Assembly: GCF_030272615.1 (NCBI RefSeq)
Contig: NC_081406.1
Location: 212,388,997-212,452,996 of the forward strand
DNA from: Cryptomeria japonica
Lineage: Eukaryota > Streptophyta > Pinopsida > Cupressales > Cupressaceae
DNA: 64,000 bases
Reading direction: 5' to 3'
Below, piece by piece: positions 11,126 to 21,992 of the stretch; position 1 is the stretch's first letter, and every line of letters starts with the position of its first letter. The notes beneath the pieces were generated by a model. The model made no database searches. It was not told the origin of the DNA and saw only the letters and a program-made list of their open reading frames with translations. A program made the translations under genes and the position numbers.

Positions 11126-12114
11126 GACCGCCTATGGTCACAAGTATGTAAAATTTTGAGTTTGAAGAACCATTTGATGTTTCAAGATGAACTTTATTTC
11201 CAGTAATTCTGTGTAGGATAAGTTTGTTGTTTTCCAAGTCTGAGAATAAATATTTGAAGATAGGTATAGCTGACTGACCTATTTTCTGACCAACTCTGAG
11301 AATTAAGAGATACGTAAGATAGGGCCTGAAATGGCCCAAATACTGAATCAATACTGGTTTGGTACAATGATACATATAAAAACATAGAATACAATCTTAG
11401 GTTGGAAAGTGGACACCATTCAATGAGGCCCCCACAACAAAATACCAAAACAAGACGAACAGATAGAGTCTGGCAGCACTGGCTCCACTTCATGACGCAC
11501 ACTTCTTGGGCATGCCAGTCTCTCTTACCTCGAAGATCTGAAGATCTTATCACCGAGGGATTTTTGTCTCATAATGCAAGGTACATGAGGGGTATCTATG
11601 GGGTATGATCCACACTCCCGGAATCACTGAATGTAGGATTTGGGCTACTAAGTTGGTTCTTAATGTAAAATTTTGAGGGGTCCTGATCTAACGATAGATT
11701 CTCAGAGCAAGTTGTTTAAGACTTTAATTGAGCTTATCGACATAGGGAAGGCCCCCACATACGTCGAATTCACTCAACACTCTAGCTTCCTGACCAGTAT
11801 ATTTATATAGCGGCTCAAAAAACTTGCTTGAGAGTACACTGGGAGAGATGATATCCCCAACGCATCCCAATTTGAAGTACCTTTGTGGGGTGATGAAATC
11901 CCAAGTCAAAGATACCCCTCACTACTAAAATAAAAAATGGGTGTTGTTATCAACTTCTCCCTTTCTCCCAAGATCCTGAAGGCGAGTGGAAAGTTAGTTG
12001 TTGCAATAGTAGGTCCACCCCAAACATGATAAAAGGTTATTTCCCTTAAATAAAATTAAATGTGAGTTATTCTAGTGATAAGCCTGATTCACATCTATTT
12101 TAAAAACCCAAACT

Positions 12115-12290
12115 TAGGTGTGAGATACACATGTGCATGTCAATTTTAGAACCCCAAACTGAAGTGTGAAAGCATGCATGTCAATTTGAACCAGATTTAT
12201 TTTAAGCCCCAAATTGAAGTGTGAAAGCATGCATGTCCATTTTAACCAGATTTATTTTAAGCCCAAAGCTGAAGTGTGATAGCATGAATG
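12115..12290. repeat. 55-bp tandem repeat in the G1 leader
   Basis: Two clear copies of a 55-bp unit start AAGTGTGAAAGCATGCATGT and contain CAGATTTATTTTAAGCCC. A truncated third copy (AAGTGTGATAGCATGAATGT) follows, and a diverged copy lies upstream. GCATGCATG inside the unit is close to palindromic. Confidence 0.8.
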
Positions 12291-12419
12291 TTTATGATTC
12301 AGTAATAATCTAATCCTCTGTAAATTCACCACATGCTGCAAACAGATAATCAGTAACCCAAGAAAATCCACAAAAAATAGAAGATTAACAATAAAAAATA
12401 AACAAACGAATGTGTAATG

Positions 12420-13075
12420 ATACCTGAGTGATTGCGTGATTCTGTATGACCGATTACATAATTCTGATAGAGTGATTGTGTAATTCTAACAGAATGATTG
12501 TGTGATCCTATCTAGGAGAATGCGTGATACACAGACAAACCAAACAAAAAATAAAAATAAAAAAACTAATTCTGATCTAGAACCTACAAAATAGATTGTG
12601 ATGCCCTAGCAATATCTCTCATCATCCACTCTATGTTAAGAAAATCGTATTTTACTCTATACAGGAGAACTAGGCTATTGTATCTGTCAATGGCTGGTTG
12701 GTCCTTTAGATCTCATATCTTCTTTTCTGCCTTTAGAATATGTTGATAGTGTCTGGCTTGTCTTCTTTGTTCCTTCATCCTCCTTGCACCTGAAATCCTA
12801 AATTGTACCTTATGTGCCATAAGATGTCATAATTAAAGCATATTCAGATTTAACAAATTTACTACCGAATCAAGACAGAACAGAGCATAGCTAATGAGGA
12901 AAATAAGAAAGACATAACACATAAACCAACCAATGAATGTGTAATAGAATTTGATCGATTGCGTGACAATATCTATATGATTGCGTGATGGGTTCCGCAC
13001 GAATGTGTGACCTTGTGTGCTCGATTGCATGATCTTGTCTATGTGATTGTGTGATTATGAATTTGTTATGCAATC
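12420..13075. repeat. Two clusters of a GATTGCGTGAT-like motif
   Basis: The motif GATTGCGTGAT and variants (GATTGTGTGAT, GATTGTGTAAT, AATGCGTGAT, GATTGCATGAT) recur about every 25-35 bp at 12427-12530 and again at 12955-13060. The two clusters flank about 400 bp of ordinary leader. The spacing is loose, so this is a dispersed array rather than a strict tandem repeat. Confidence 0.65.
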
Positions 13076-13167
13076 CGTACAATCTTGCAAAAAAAAAATA
13101 AAAAATCTGTACGGTCTACAAAATCACACAAAAAATAGAGAAGGTTGAATTGCTGTTAGTTCACATT

Positions 13168-13180
13168 GGGTTCACCAAAA
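13168..13180 (-). other. G1 primer binding site region
   Basis: On the minus strand, TTTTGGTGAACCCAATGTG directly follows the LTR end. The same TTTGGTGAACC text follows the LTR ends of G2 (15077) and G3 (42924), so it is the conserved primer site of this Gypsy group. It is not the initiator-Met site; I cannot assign the tRNA with confidence. Confidence 0.65.
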
Positions 13181-14592
13181 TGTTGTATGCTAAATTCATA
13201 ATGTAATCAACCAGAACTCAAAGGGAAATCATGAATCCCTATCCTAATAGAATTCAAACAAAAACTCAATGAAATATAGAAGCATATAGAATAATTTTAA
13301 ACAATATAGAACTCCCTATTGTGCATCATGGTTTCCATTGCTCTTCTCTTTTTTGTGGTATAGTGGCTCTCAGATATTGCGCTGGCAACCTGCAAATGAC
13401 ACAAAGATTCAAAATTCATGATTGTTGAAAATGGAGATTGAATGCTCAATTTATAGATTATTGGAGAGGATTGAATGAGGCGTGGAACAAAATGATTAAG
13501 AGGTGGAACTCAAGTGAGCTCACATGTTGATTGATAGTTGAACTGTTGATTTGGAGGTAGAACAAAATTGATTGAATAGATAAATAAGTTAACTGATTGA
13601 GAAAAAAGTTGTTTGAAAGATGAAAAAGAATGATTAGAGGATAATTGATTGATGACAAAGAAAGCTTTATTTAGAAAAATCTAACTAGAAGATAGAAAAA
13701 GAATGATTGGAGAGAATTAAAGAAATGATATAATTAATCAGTTAATTGAAATAATCAATTAAAATAGATGGAATAGTTAACTGATTGAAAGCTTTTTGAA
13801 TGCTTTTTGGAGAAAAACAAAGTGGAAGATAGAAATAGAGATTGGAAATATAATTAATTTATTTAATTAAATTAATTAATTTAGCATGTGCTTGCACTTT
13901 GACTTGATTTTAAATTTAATCTTTGCATGAGATTTAATTCCAATGTTGAATTTATTTTAAATTCAATTTGTTATCTGAATATATTTAGAACTTGACTTTG
14001 ATTATTAATTTGATCTTTGAAATCATGCACATGTATTTGAAATAAGAAGAATTAGAAATTATTAGAAACTAGAAGAATAAATAAAATTTGAATTAGAAAT
14101 TAGAAGAATTAATGAAATTTGAATTAGAAGAATTAATGAAATTAGAATTTGGGAATTAACTAGTTAATTAAATAATTTAAAGAAACTATTTAATAATTTA
14201 GAAATAGACTTTAATTAAATAATAAAGATTATTTAAATTAAAGGAATAAAATCACAATTAATTAAATGATTAATATTTAATTAATATTTAGAAAAGGGTT
14301 GAATGATTAATTGACTAGAGATAGAAATTGAAAATGATTTTATTTAAATAATAAATATTATTTAAATTGAGGATTAAAAATCACAATTAATTAAATAATA
14401 AATATTTAATTAACATTAGAAAATGGTTTAAATGATGATAGAATTGAAATAAAATAATTAGTAAGATGATGAAGAAATATGAATAAATAGAAGAATAAGA
14501 TTAATTAATTAAATTAAATATCTAAACAATTATTTAACTAATTTAGACGAATAATTAGTACATGATTAATGAGACATTTTTAGGTGTCTACA
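13181..14592 (-). repeat. G1 5' LTR
   Basis: On the minus strand it starts TGTAGACACCTAAAAATG at 14592 and ends ATACAACA at 13181, so on the plus strand it reads TG...CA. It is very rich in TTAATTAA-type text (13840-14560). It begins like the G2 3' LTR and ends at the conserved primer site. Its 5' end abuts the split G2 LTR at 14593. Confidence 0.78.
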
Positions 14593-15076
14593 GAGTTTAC
14601 TAGCCAATCTATTCAGTTCACTCTCCAATCAAATCTTGTTAATAGATCAATCTATTGAGTTAACAAATCAATCATTAGTTCACTGATCAATCAATTTCAG
14701 TTATCTATCAATCAACACTTGAGTTTTATTTCTCACCCCCTTTGTGTTGAAAATCTATAAATTAAGCATCATTTTCATCAATTCGATTTAGCATTCAACC
14801 TTCTAGTATCTATCTTTTTCAAAATCACACTCTTCAAACAATTGGCTAATCTATGCAGGAATCCTAGTGCAACACCTATTAGCCACCTACAAGCACAATT
14901 TGGAGAAGCACAATGGAAGCCACGATGCAGGATGAGGGAGTTTCATTTATTTGAATTTATTCTTATCTTGTGTTAATTTCTATTGGTTTATGTTTGAAAT
15001 TGCTTTGATAGTTAAGGATTTGGTGATTCGTCCTTATTTCCTATTTCTGCATTAATGATTTTTAAATCTGAGTACA
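14593..15076 (+). repeat. G2 5' LTR, 3' fragment
   Basis: Matches 32553-32923 of the G2 3' LTR, beginning GAGTTTACTAGCCAATC. The upstream part was separated by G1 and should lie past the left edge. It ends GAGTACA, followed by TTTGGTGAACCTGACGTG (primer site, 15077 onward). Confidence 0.8.
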
Positions 15077-15125
15077 TTTGGTGAACCTGACGTGAACTAA
15101 CAACAATTTGAAATTTTGTGTATGT

Positions 15126-15535
15126 CTGCAGGTTTCTATTTTTGGCAAGTTTCCATTCATGGAAGGTTTCTATTTTTGGTAGGTTTCCATTTCTGGAAAG
15201 TTTCCATTTTGGCAGGTTTCCGTTTCTAGAAATTTTACGTTTTTGGCAGGTTTCTATTTTTGGAAAGTTTATGTTTTTGGCAAGTTTCCATTTTTAGAAA
15301 GTTTCCTTTTTTGATAGGTTTCCATTTTTGAAAATTTTCCATTTTGGCATTTTTCCATTTCTGGATAGTTTCCATTTTTGGTAGGTTTCCATTTTTGGAA
15401 AGTTTTCATTTTTGGCAGGTTTTCATTTCGAGAAAGTTTCCATTTTTGGTAGGTTTCCACTTCTGGAGAGTTTCCATTTTTGGCATGTTTCCATTTCTAA
15501 AAAGTTTCCATTTTTGGCAATTTTCATTTTTAGCA
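15126..15535. repeat. 17-bp minisatellite in the G2 leader
   Basis: Roughly two dozen copies of a 17-bp unit alternate between GTTTCCATTTCTGGAAA and GTTTCCATTTTTGGCAG, giving a 34-bp higher period. The first unit contains TTTCCA TTTC TGGAAA, a perfect 6-bp inverted repeat, so the array could form many small hairpins. Frames on both strands stay open because 17-bp units without stops cycle through frames; I do not regard them as genes. Confidence 0.9.
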
Positions 15536-15920
15536 AGTTACTTATGTAAAAAAAACCAAAAAAAACCTCTCTATTCTTTCATTTTTCTTAAATTATAGTC
15601 TTTTAGTGTTCTATTTTATAATAGATCATTGATAAACACAGAAGCAAATTTTTTGTAACCAAAGGAAGGAAATTAGGCTGGATAGCCCACCATGTGTCTA
15701 CTAATGTTATTTTCTCTGCAAGGTTAGAGTAGAGAACTTATTTTGGTGCTTTTAAAAAGAACAAAATCAAATTCTTTCCAATTCTTTCACAAATTGCTAT
15801 GAAAGTTAAAAATGAACACCATGTCTGTGTGGAGCAACATCTCCACTTGAAATAAAAAATCATTGCAATGGAAGGATAAAAAGAAATTTTATTTTTTCGT
15901 GTCTTCGAAGGGATAGTTAT
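15536..15920 (+). other. G2 leader up to the N1 insertion
   Basis: AT-rich non-coding DNA with no recognisable gene. The last five bases before N1 are GTTAT (15916-15920), which match GGTAT after N1 (25647-25651) with one change, consistent with a target duplication. Confidence 0.55.
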
Positions 15921-16835
15921 TGTTGGCAATTGACACTCATTGGATTCATATGTTGTCATTGATGGCAACAAGATTCTATAGAAGGCATACACCGATAGAT
16001 ACCGACATTGGAGGCATACACCAATAGATATCGACATTGGAGTATTTAGGGTCATCACCGACACCGACATTGACATCCAACACTTCAGTGAAGCCGACAT
16101 CAGTCTGAGATTAAAAAAGGTTTTTTTGTAAAATCATTTTGTAACTATTGTATAGAGCCGACATTGAATATCTTTTGTATTGTAAACCGACATAAGGCAT
16201 ATTGTTTGTAGAGGGTATATAAGTCAGACTGTTAGGTCATTTTGATATATGACAAGGTAGTAGAATAAAGTGATGCAAAGGATATGTATGTAGGTCATCT
16301 GTATGCGAAAATAATATCATGCAATGATCAATAGATGGTTTGTAAAGTATTCTTCGAGGAAAGGAGATACCGGTAAAAAGGTTCAAGGTTTATGAACTGG
16401 TACAAAGAAGAGCTATAACCGGAACTCTTTTTGGCATTGCAGATGCATTTAGTGAGTTCATCATTGTTGTTTTATCTCAGCAGAAGCTTGTAGTCAGTGA
16501 GACTCTTTTATGTTGAGCAGTGTGCTCTAGGTAGTGTATCTTCCTGCATGTGCAGGCCCCCATGCTATGTAATATCTTTCATATGGCCAGTGAATTGATA
16601 TTGTGGGTTACAAATCCCACTGTAGTTTTTCCTCTTTGAGGTTTTCCATGTATAAAATTATGTGTGTTATGGTGTTCATTCATGTGGTTGGTTTATTTAC
16701 TACATGTTATATGTTTCTTCATTTACCGGTTTATATGTGTATGTTATAAAAGGTAAGAATCTTGTTTTACCATCAGAACACTGATTCACCCCCCCCCCCC
16801 CCCCTTAGTTTTCTTGGATTCATTGTATTCCAACA
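15921..16835 (+). repeat. N1 5' LTR
   Basis: It starts TGTTGGCAATTGACACTC and ends ATTCCAACA. A local tandem duplication of about 35-40 bp (GGCATACACCGATAGATACC and its copy at 16012-16041) is absent from the 3' LTR. A run of 16 C (16789-16804) lies about 30 bp before the LTR end, a position where all related LTRs carry a C run. Confidence 0.9.
16001..16222 (+). promoter_or_regulatory. N1 LTR promoter: six (A/G)CCGAC cores and a TATA box
   Basis: ACCGAC occurs at 16001, 16057, 16063 and 16186, and GCCGAC at 16093 and 16157. TATATAA follows at 16216. RCCGAC is the DRE/CRT core bound by plant DREB/CBF (AP2/ERF) factors. The clustering upstream of the TATA box is seen in the sequence; a role in stress-responsive transcription is inferred. 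Confidence 0.5.
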
Positions 16836-16837
16836 AT

Positions 16838-16850
16838 TGGTATCGGAGCT
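16838..16850 (+). other. N1 primer binding site
   Basis: TGGTATCGGAGCT follows the LTR after a two-base AT spacer. It is one change away from the Copia initiator-Met primer site TGGTATCAGAGC found in N2. Confidence 0.85.
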
Positions 16851-16915
16851 TGGTACCTCGGACGAAGTTTAAGAGCTTGAGGAAGATCCTAAAACTGAAA
16901 TCATTGAACATGACT

Positions 16916-17908
16916 ATGGAGAAGCAACTTGGGATGACACTTGAGGATTATGATGCTGAAAGGATGAAGAACTTAAAGCTACAAGATGAATTGAATTCTG
17001 CTAATGAATTCATTCTTGTTTTGCAAGAAAGGTTATCATTGGCTCAAGCTAGGAGGAAGGAACTTTTACAAAACCAGGATGATGAAGAGAAAAATGCACT
17101 TAAGGAACAATGTCAGAAACTGAGTCAAGCAAACATGCTCATGAAGAATGAAATGCAAGACCTGACTATGAGGATATCAAAAGATATTGAAGACAGAAAG
17201 AAGAAGGAAGAAAATCCTGTTGTATCTCTGAAGAACAAATTTGAAGAATGTGGCAGATTGGCTAATGAGAACGATCTGTTGAGAACTGATTTGGTACAAT
17301 CCCATAATAATGAACACGAGATTGAAAGACAAATAATAACTCTGAGAGATGATCTGACTACTGAAAGTGAGTATAAAGAAAAATTTAGGATTGGTGTTGC
17401 ACAATTGGATGATTTATTGAAAAGACAAAGGCAAAGTGAAGATTCTAGAGGACTTGGATTTGTACAAGGCGAAAGCTTCGGTACTGCAAATGAAGATCAG
17501 ACAACCAATATGCAAAACTCATCAGACCAGAGGAAACCAATAAGGCAATCTAATGCTTACAAATTCAATGGTAGATTCTTTGTTTGTAATAAATTTGGAC
17601 ATATGGCTAAACAATGTAGAAATAGAGAAAATCAAAACTACAATTCAGTTCCTGATCAATGCACAAATTGCAAGAAATATGGTCATAAGTCAGAAGATTA
17701 TAGAATGAATGTTAAATGTCATGCATGTGGAAAGTTTGGACATTTGGCTAATCAATGTAGGTCAAGGAATGAAACCAGATATTTCAAAGCAATTCAAAAG
17801 AACAATGTTACATGTTATGCATGCAACAAAATAGGTCATATTGCTAAGCACTGCAAAAGCAAGACTGCATCGGTTAGCAATGATAAAGAAAATGAGAAAG
17901 GAAAGTAG
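16916..17908 (+). CDS. N1 ORF1: coiled-coil protein with CCHC zinc knuckles
   Basis: An open frame of 330 codons. I choose the ATG at 16916 because it aligns with the ATGGAG/ATGGAA starts of N2 and N3; the frame is open upstream only through LTR and primer-site sequence. Residues 1-190 are rich in Glu, Lys, Leu and Gln with heptad-like spacing (coiled coil). Four zinc knuckles follow at about residues 220-320. Knuckle 1 has lost its first Cys (FVCNKFGHMAKQC) and knuckle 2 its last (CTNCKKYGHKSEDY); knuckles 3 (CHACGKFGHLANQC) and 4 (CYACNKIGHIAKHC) are intact. It may act as a Gag-like RNA-binding protein, but no standard Copia gag domain is recognisable. Confidence 0.72.
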   Translation: MEKQLGMTLEDYDAERMKNLKLQDELNSANEFILVLQERLSLAQARRKELLQNQDDEEKNALKEQCQKLSQANMLMKNEMQDLTMRISKDIEDRKKKEENPVVSLKNKFEECGRLANENDLLRTDLVQSHNNEHEIERQIITLRDDLTTESEYKEKFRIGVAQLDDLLKRQRQSEDSRGLGFVQGESFGTANEDQTTNMQNSSDQRKPIRQSNAYKFNGRFFVCNKFGHMAKQCRNRENQNYNSVPDQCTNCKKYGHKSEDYRMNVKCHACGKFGHLANQCRSRNETRYFKAIQKNNVTCYACNKIGHIAKHCKSKTASVSNDKENEKGK

Positions 17909-18189
17909 AAGGTAGATGAAATATAACAAGACCACACCAAGAGATGGGTTAGAGAGTCTAAAGAACTAAGTGGAGATGCAACTACATAGGTAACTGCACC
18001 AATAACTCCACCGGTAGAACTAAGCATTCATGCACCGACAGGAAATTCAATTAGTAACTAAGGCATATGCCTTAGGGTTTGGCAAATTAATTGCAAATCT
18101 TGCATATTCCTCAGAAGAGATCTGGAAAGAGATCTGGAGAGTGGTATTAATCATTGATGGAGGTTTATCTGGCATAAAAATATGAAACT

Positions 18190-20563
18190 GACATACCGGT
18201 AGGTATGCAGATTAAAGATGCAATCACCGGTCTTGGCAGCAATAGGGATAAGAAGCTTTGGGGCTTCTTTAAAATGTTTCAAGAGAACATGAGACTGAGG
18301 GAGAGAATATCCAAACACATCATGGAGAAATACTCCACTGATATCTGCTTCATGGTGAAAACAAATGAGACTCTCATGGAAGCAGTGGAACCTAGAACAA
18401 TATGGGTCACTGAATTGGGTTATGAAGTTGATGACAACATTCTGGAACTATATGCTAAAATGTTGATTGATGCTCCTTTGTATGATAAGGTTGAACACTT
18501 TGGTACTGCAGAGGAGAAGGCTCTTGAAGTTAAAATTGGCTTCAATAAGAAAAGGAGGGAAAAGAAAATAGACAAAATGTCTGCCTTCGTTCAGAATATA
18601 ATTCACAAGTTAGATACAAAACTAGGTTCTGGATCTAAACCAATAGATCAACTGGAAAAGGCAGCTGCAACAATTGTAGTGAAAAATGCTCTTGAGGTAA
18701 AGAGGCCAGCAACTTTCATATCTCCTATCACTTTCTGACTCTGATCCAGAGGAAAATCAACCTCTTGCATTCATAAGGGTACAGAGGAAGAAAGTTGACA
18801 AGCCTCCAGTAGAAGAGAAGAAGGTGGAGCCAAGGAGGAAGCTAGTAAGAAAGGTGACAACAACATCCACACCTCCAGCAAGGAAACCTACTTAGAAGAG
18901 GAAGCCTGCTCCATCCACTCCTGCAACCCGCTGCAAGAAGAAGAGTAAGAATGATGAAGCAACTGAATCTCACAATATGACTTGTGCAGAATTAATAGAT
19001 GAGGTAACTAAAGATGGAATTTTGAAGAATGTGTCAAATTTATATGAGCATTTAGATGACAATGAACAAAATGAAATAGAAGAAGCAATTTTGTTACATT
19101 TAGAAATATATAAGAAGGCTTTGGTAGAGATTTTGAAGGAAATTACTTTATCATTGTATAATAAGCTAGATGCAAGGATATTAGATGCAATCAAGAGGGA
19201 CAAAGAGATTAAAGAAGTTGAACTTCTGAGTATGTGTGGCTCTATAAATAATGAGGAAATGAAAATATGCATAGAAGTTGCAAATAGAACAATCTTTAGC
19301 AACAAACCCCGACAAATAAGCTTAATGATAGGTAGATTCAATGAAATAATAAATGAGACCAGAGATGGCTGGGCTAAATTCTTCCCAAAGAATATTGATT
19401 TCCTCACTTCTCAAGAAGAATTTGCTAAGGCAACAACTCCCAACATTCTGGATAAATCTAAAGGAAAAGGAATTTTGGGAAGTTCAGATCAAATTTTGAA
19501 TGAATCAGTAGATAAACCTAAAATTGACGAGAGTGTACATACTAAACAAACAGAGACAACATTTGTATAATCTGAGCAAGGTAATGTATAGGATACTGAT
19601 AACTTTGTGGATAATACTCCACCGACAGTAACAGATACTGCACCAAGTGGCAAAGCCGCCGGTGCAAAAGAGGATGAGAAAAGAGATACACCATAAGAGG
19701 ATAAGGAAAAGGAAACTGATAAGACACCCAGTACCATATCGATAGTTGATTCTCCAACAAAACTTTTGGCAATTGACACTTCTCAAGTTGAGAAGAAATC
19801 AATCATAGAGATGAGTCCCACAAAGCTAATGAAGGAGAGATCTGCAGACAAAGGAATAATAGATCAGTCAATAACAATTTTGCACAAATTGATTCCTGAT
19901 TGTATGATTGAAAATGAAGCAATCCCTTTTGGAAAGCTTAAGGCATTGACATAGAACATATCTAAAAGCTTTCAATCATTATAGCAGATTTTCGACTGGC
20001 AAACACTTGAAAGATTCACTTTGGCTAAGAAAGACGCTTTTGACCAGATTATTGAGATAGAAAAGAGGAAGGTTGAAGAGAAACTTATACTTATTAAAAA
20101 TTCTTTGAAACAATGTACTAACATCTACAAGGTCTATTGTAATATAGAGATTCTTACAACAAATGTAGATAAGAGGATAAAGGAGTTACAAGAAAAGATT
20201 GCCAATATTGCAAATTCTTTTGATGGACTAACTTCACTTACAACATCCATTGATGGACAAATTTTGACTTTGGAGAACCAAATTTTTGCTTTTGAAAAGG
20301 AAAAAGACAAGATTATTTGGAGAGAAAGGAGTCTCAGAGGTTTGGTGAGTCCAAGATTGGATTCACTTGGTGTACATAAGAGGGAATGCATGGATATGCT
20401 TGCAAAGTCCACACCAGCAGAAGTCACTGAGAAAGAAACACTAGCACATTTACTGATTGGACTTGTATCCATATCTGAAACATTCAAACCTGGCTGGGAT
20501 ACCTATATACAATTACTAGAGAAAGCTTACCAAGAAAACTTGAAATTGGTCAAGCTCCGGTAA
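18190..20563 (+). pseudogene. N1 ORF2, lacking its N-terminal third and interrupted
   Basis: Alignment with N2 begins at DIPVG (near 18190), so roughly the first 290 codons of ORF2 are missing; the 280 bp after ORF1 contain only debris. Pieces are open at 18205-18738, 18977-19570, 19766-19954 and 20021-20563. Recognisable shared parts are PRTIWVT, the basic Pro/Lys-rich middle (about 18780-18940), LLHLEIYKKALVEIL, and a coiled-coil C-terminus ending SPRLDSL and a final helical segment. The function is unknown. Stops at 19568 and 19591 and in other places show it is not translated as one product. Confidence 0.65.
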
Positions 20564-20788
20564 AGTAATATGTAATTATTCTTTCAATTCTTTCATCGGT
20601 ATTTCACATTGATGCCAAAGGGGGAGTATATGTATGTGAAAATAATGTATATAATCCTAGGGGGATGATATCAGACAGAGAGTACATTGCAAACATAGTT
20701 ATTCAGCTTAGGGGGAGCATGTTTCAGTTGAACCGTCAGGGAATATATTTTTCACATGAGTGTTGCCATCAATGCCAAATGGGGATAT
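20564..20788 (+). other. N1 3' untranslated region with repeated purine tracts
   Basis: AAAGGGGGAG at 20617-20626 is followed by TAGGGGGAT (20658) and TAGGGGGAGC (20709), and then by the tract next to the LTR (AAATGGGGATA, 20778-20788). GTTGCCATCAATG (20762-20774) is the upstream arm of the inverted repeat whose partner is inside the LTR (20825-20837, one mismatch; the 5' LTR keeps the perfect version). Confidence 0.7.
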
Positions 20789-21151
20789 TGTTGGCAATTG
20801 ACACTCATTGGATTCATATGTTGTCATTGATGACAACAAGATTCTATAGAAGGCATACACCGACAGATACCAACATTGGAGTATTTAGGGTCATCACTGG
20901 CACTGGCACCGACATCCAGCACTTTAGTGAAGCCGACATCAGTCTGAGATCTGAAAAGTTTTATATGTAAAATCATTTTGTAACTATTATATAGAGCCAA
21001 CATTTAATATCTTTTGTATTGTAAACCGACATAAGGCATATTGTTTGTAGAGGGTATATAAGTCAGTCTGTTAGGTCATTTTGATATATGACAAGGTAGT
21101 AGAATAAAATGATGCAAAGGATATGTATGTAGGTCATGTGTATGCCAAAGT
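20789..21151 (+). repeat. N1 3' LTR, left part
   Basis: It matches 15921 onward and carries the same CCGAC-rich U3 and TATATAA (about 21056). It is cut at 21151 by R2; AAAGT (21147-21151) is the left copy of the R2 target duplication. Confidence 0.9.
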
Positions 21152-21988
21152 TGTTGGGAAAAATGGTGTCTCAACCTTGCATTTATGTGAGGTTACTATT
21201 TATAGTAAGTTTTCATTTGAGCACGAAATGGTGCGAAACTCTCCCTAAAGCTTCTGGTTGGCTAGATAAGCATTCCGGTAAAGTTGCGTCGCAAGGTCAC
21301 AGCTAGTTTTGAAGATATTAATGTTTTCGTCTTGAAGGGGTGCAATAAAATATTTAAACTTAATTTTGGGGACTTTAGAGGCTCTGAAAAGCCCTGAAAA
21401 GTTGCCGTAACCGGCGAAGCAGGTTACGAGGTGATAAAGCACTTCGTGAGCTTTCCGACGCTTCAAACGGTTCGTCAATCGGACACCCGGTTCTCAAGTT
21501 ATGGCCTCCGGAAGTTTGTACTCTTGAAATAGGAAAAATAATTTATATCGAATACATAAATGAGCTGTAAAAAGGGAGCGAAACGTGTTGATGTGTGCTT
21601 TAACATGTCATAGGGCATCTAGAGGGGAGATAAGGTCGGCTACACCTTATTGGGTGGTTTTAGCCCATGGTTTTGTAATACCGTTTGACGGTTTCCTGTA
21701 TTGTATCTCCTATTTATGAGGTGTGTGAGATAGAGGTTGTGTGTAAGAGTCTTATGGCTATTGAGTTGCCTCTGAATCTCTGATTAGTGGTACTCCTACG
21801 AAGAGCTTGCTCTGCAAGTATGTTGTAATCTATTTTTGATTGCTGAATAAAATATTGAGCTGCTTTTGGAGGGTGGGGTTTTTCTCCCGAAAGGGTTTTC
21901 CCCACGTAAATCACTGTGTTGTGGTATGAATGCTATTATATCTATTTCTATTTTTTTGTAACTGTTGTAACGATCTGAAAAAGTTTTG
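21152..21988 (+). repeat. R2 5' LTR, 3'-truncated
   Basis: Matches 24230 to about 25065 with few differences, up to AAAAAGTTTTG. The 3' LTR continues with CATTACCCTCCTCTC, which is missing here. The deletion junction lies at about 21989-21992. Open frames on the minus strand of this LTR recur in both copies but show no protein features; I do not call them. Confidence 0.9.
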
Positions 21989-21992
21989 GTAG

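Larger units (their letters stand above)
10420..13167 (-). other. G1 untranslated leader
   Basis: About 2.7 kb separate the gag start from the primer site, long even for a plant Gypsy leader. I see no protein-coding signal. It contains three repeat arrays, listed separately: a 42-bp minisatellite, a 55-bp tandem repeat, and clusters of a TTGCGTGAT-like motif. The stretch 11130-12100 shows no repeat or gene that I recognise. Confidence 0.55.
7767..14592 (-). mobile_element. G1: Ty3/Gypsy element, 5' half (minus strand)
   Basis: Read on the minus strand, this is a 5' LTR (14592 to 13181), a primer site, a long leader (13167-10420), and gag with the start of pol (10419 down to 7767, continuing at 106-1). 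R1 is inserted in the gag-pol frame. The rest of G1 lies beyond the left edge. The LTR begins TGTAGACACCTAAAAATG, like the G2 LTR at 31855, so the two are relatives. Confidence 0.82.

Noticed and set aside
10890-13075. CRISPR-like array from the regularly spaced repeats
   Set aside because: Units are direct tandem repeats with diverged text and no unique spacers or cas genes, in plant nuclear DNA.
15269-15598. Open frames on both strands over the 17-bp array
   Set aside because: They result from a short stop-free repeat unit and have no other coding evidence.
16814-16915. N1 ORF1 starting at 16814 within the LTR
   Set aside because: That frame reads through the LTR end and primer site from a TTG; the ATG at 16916 aligns with the starts of N2 and N3.
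21245-21478. A 77-codon minus-strand frame, repeated at 24323-24556
   Set aside because: It lies within the R2 LTRs and is repeated only because the LTRs are; no start context or motif supports a gene.
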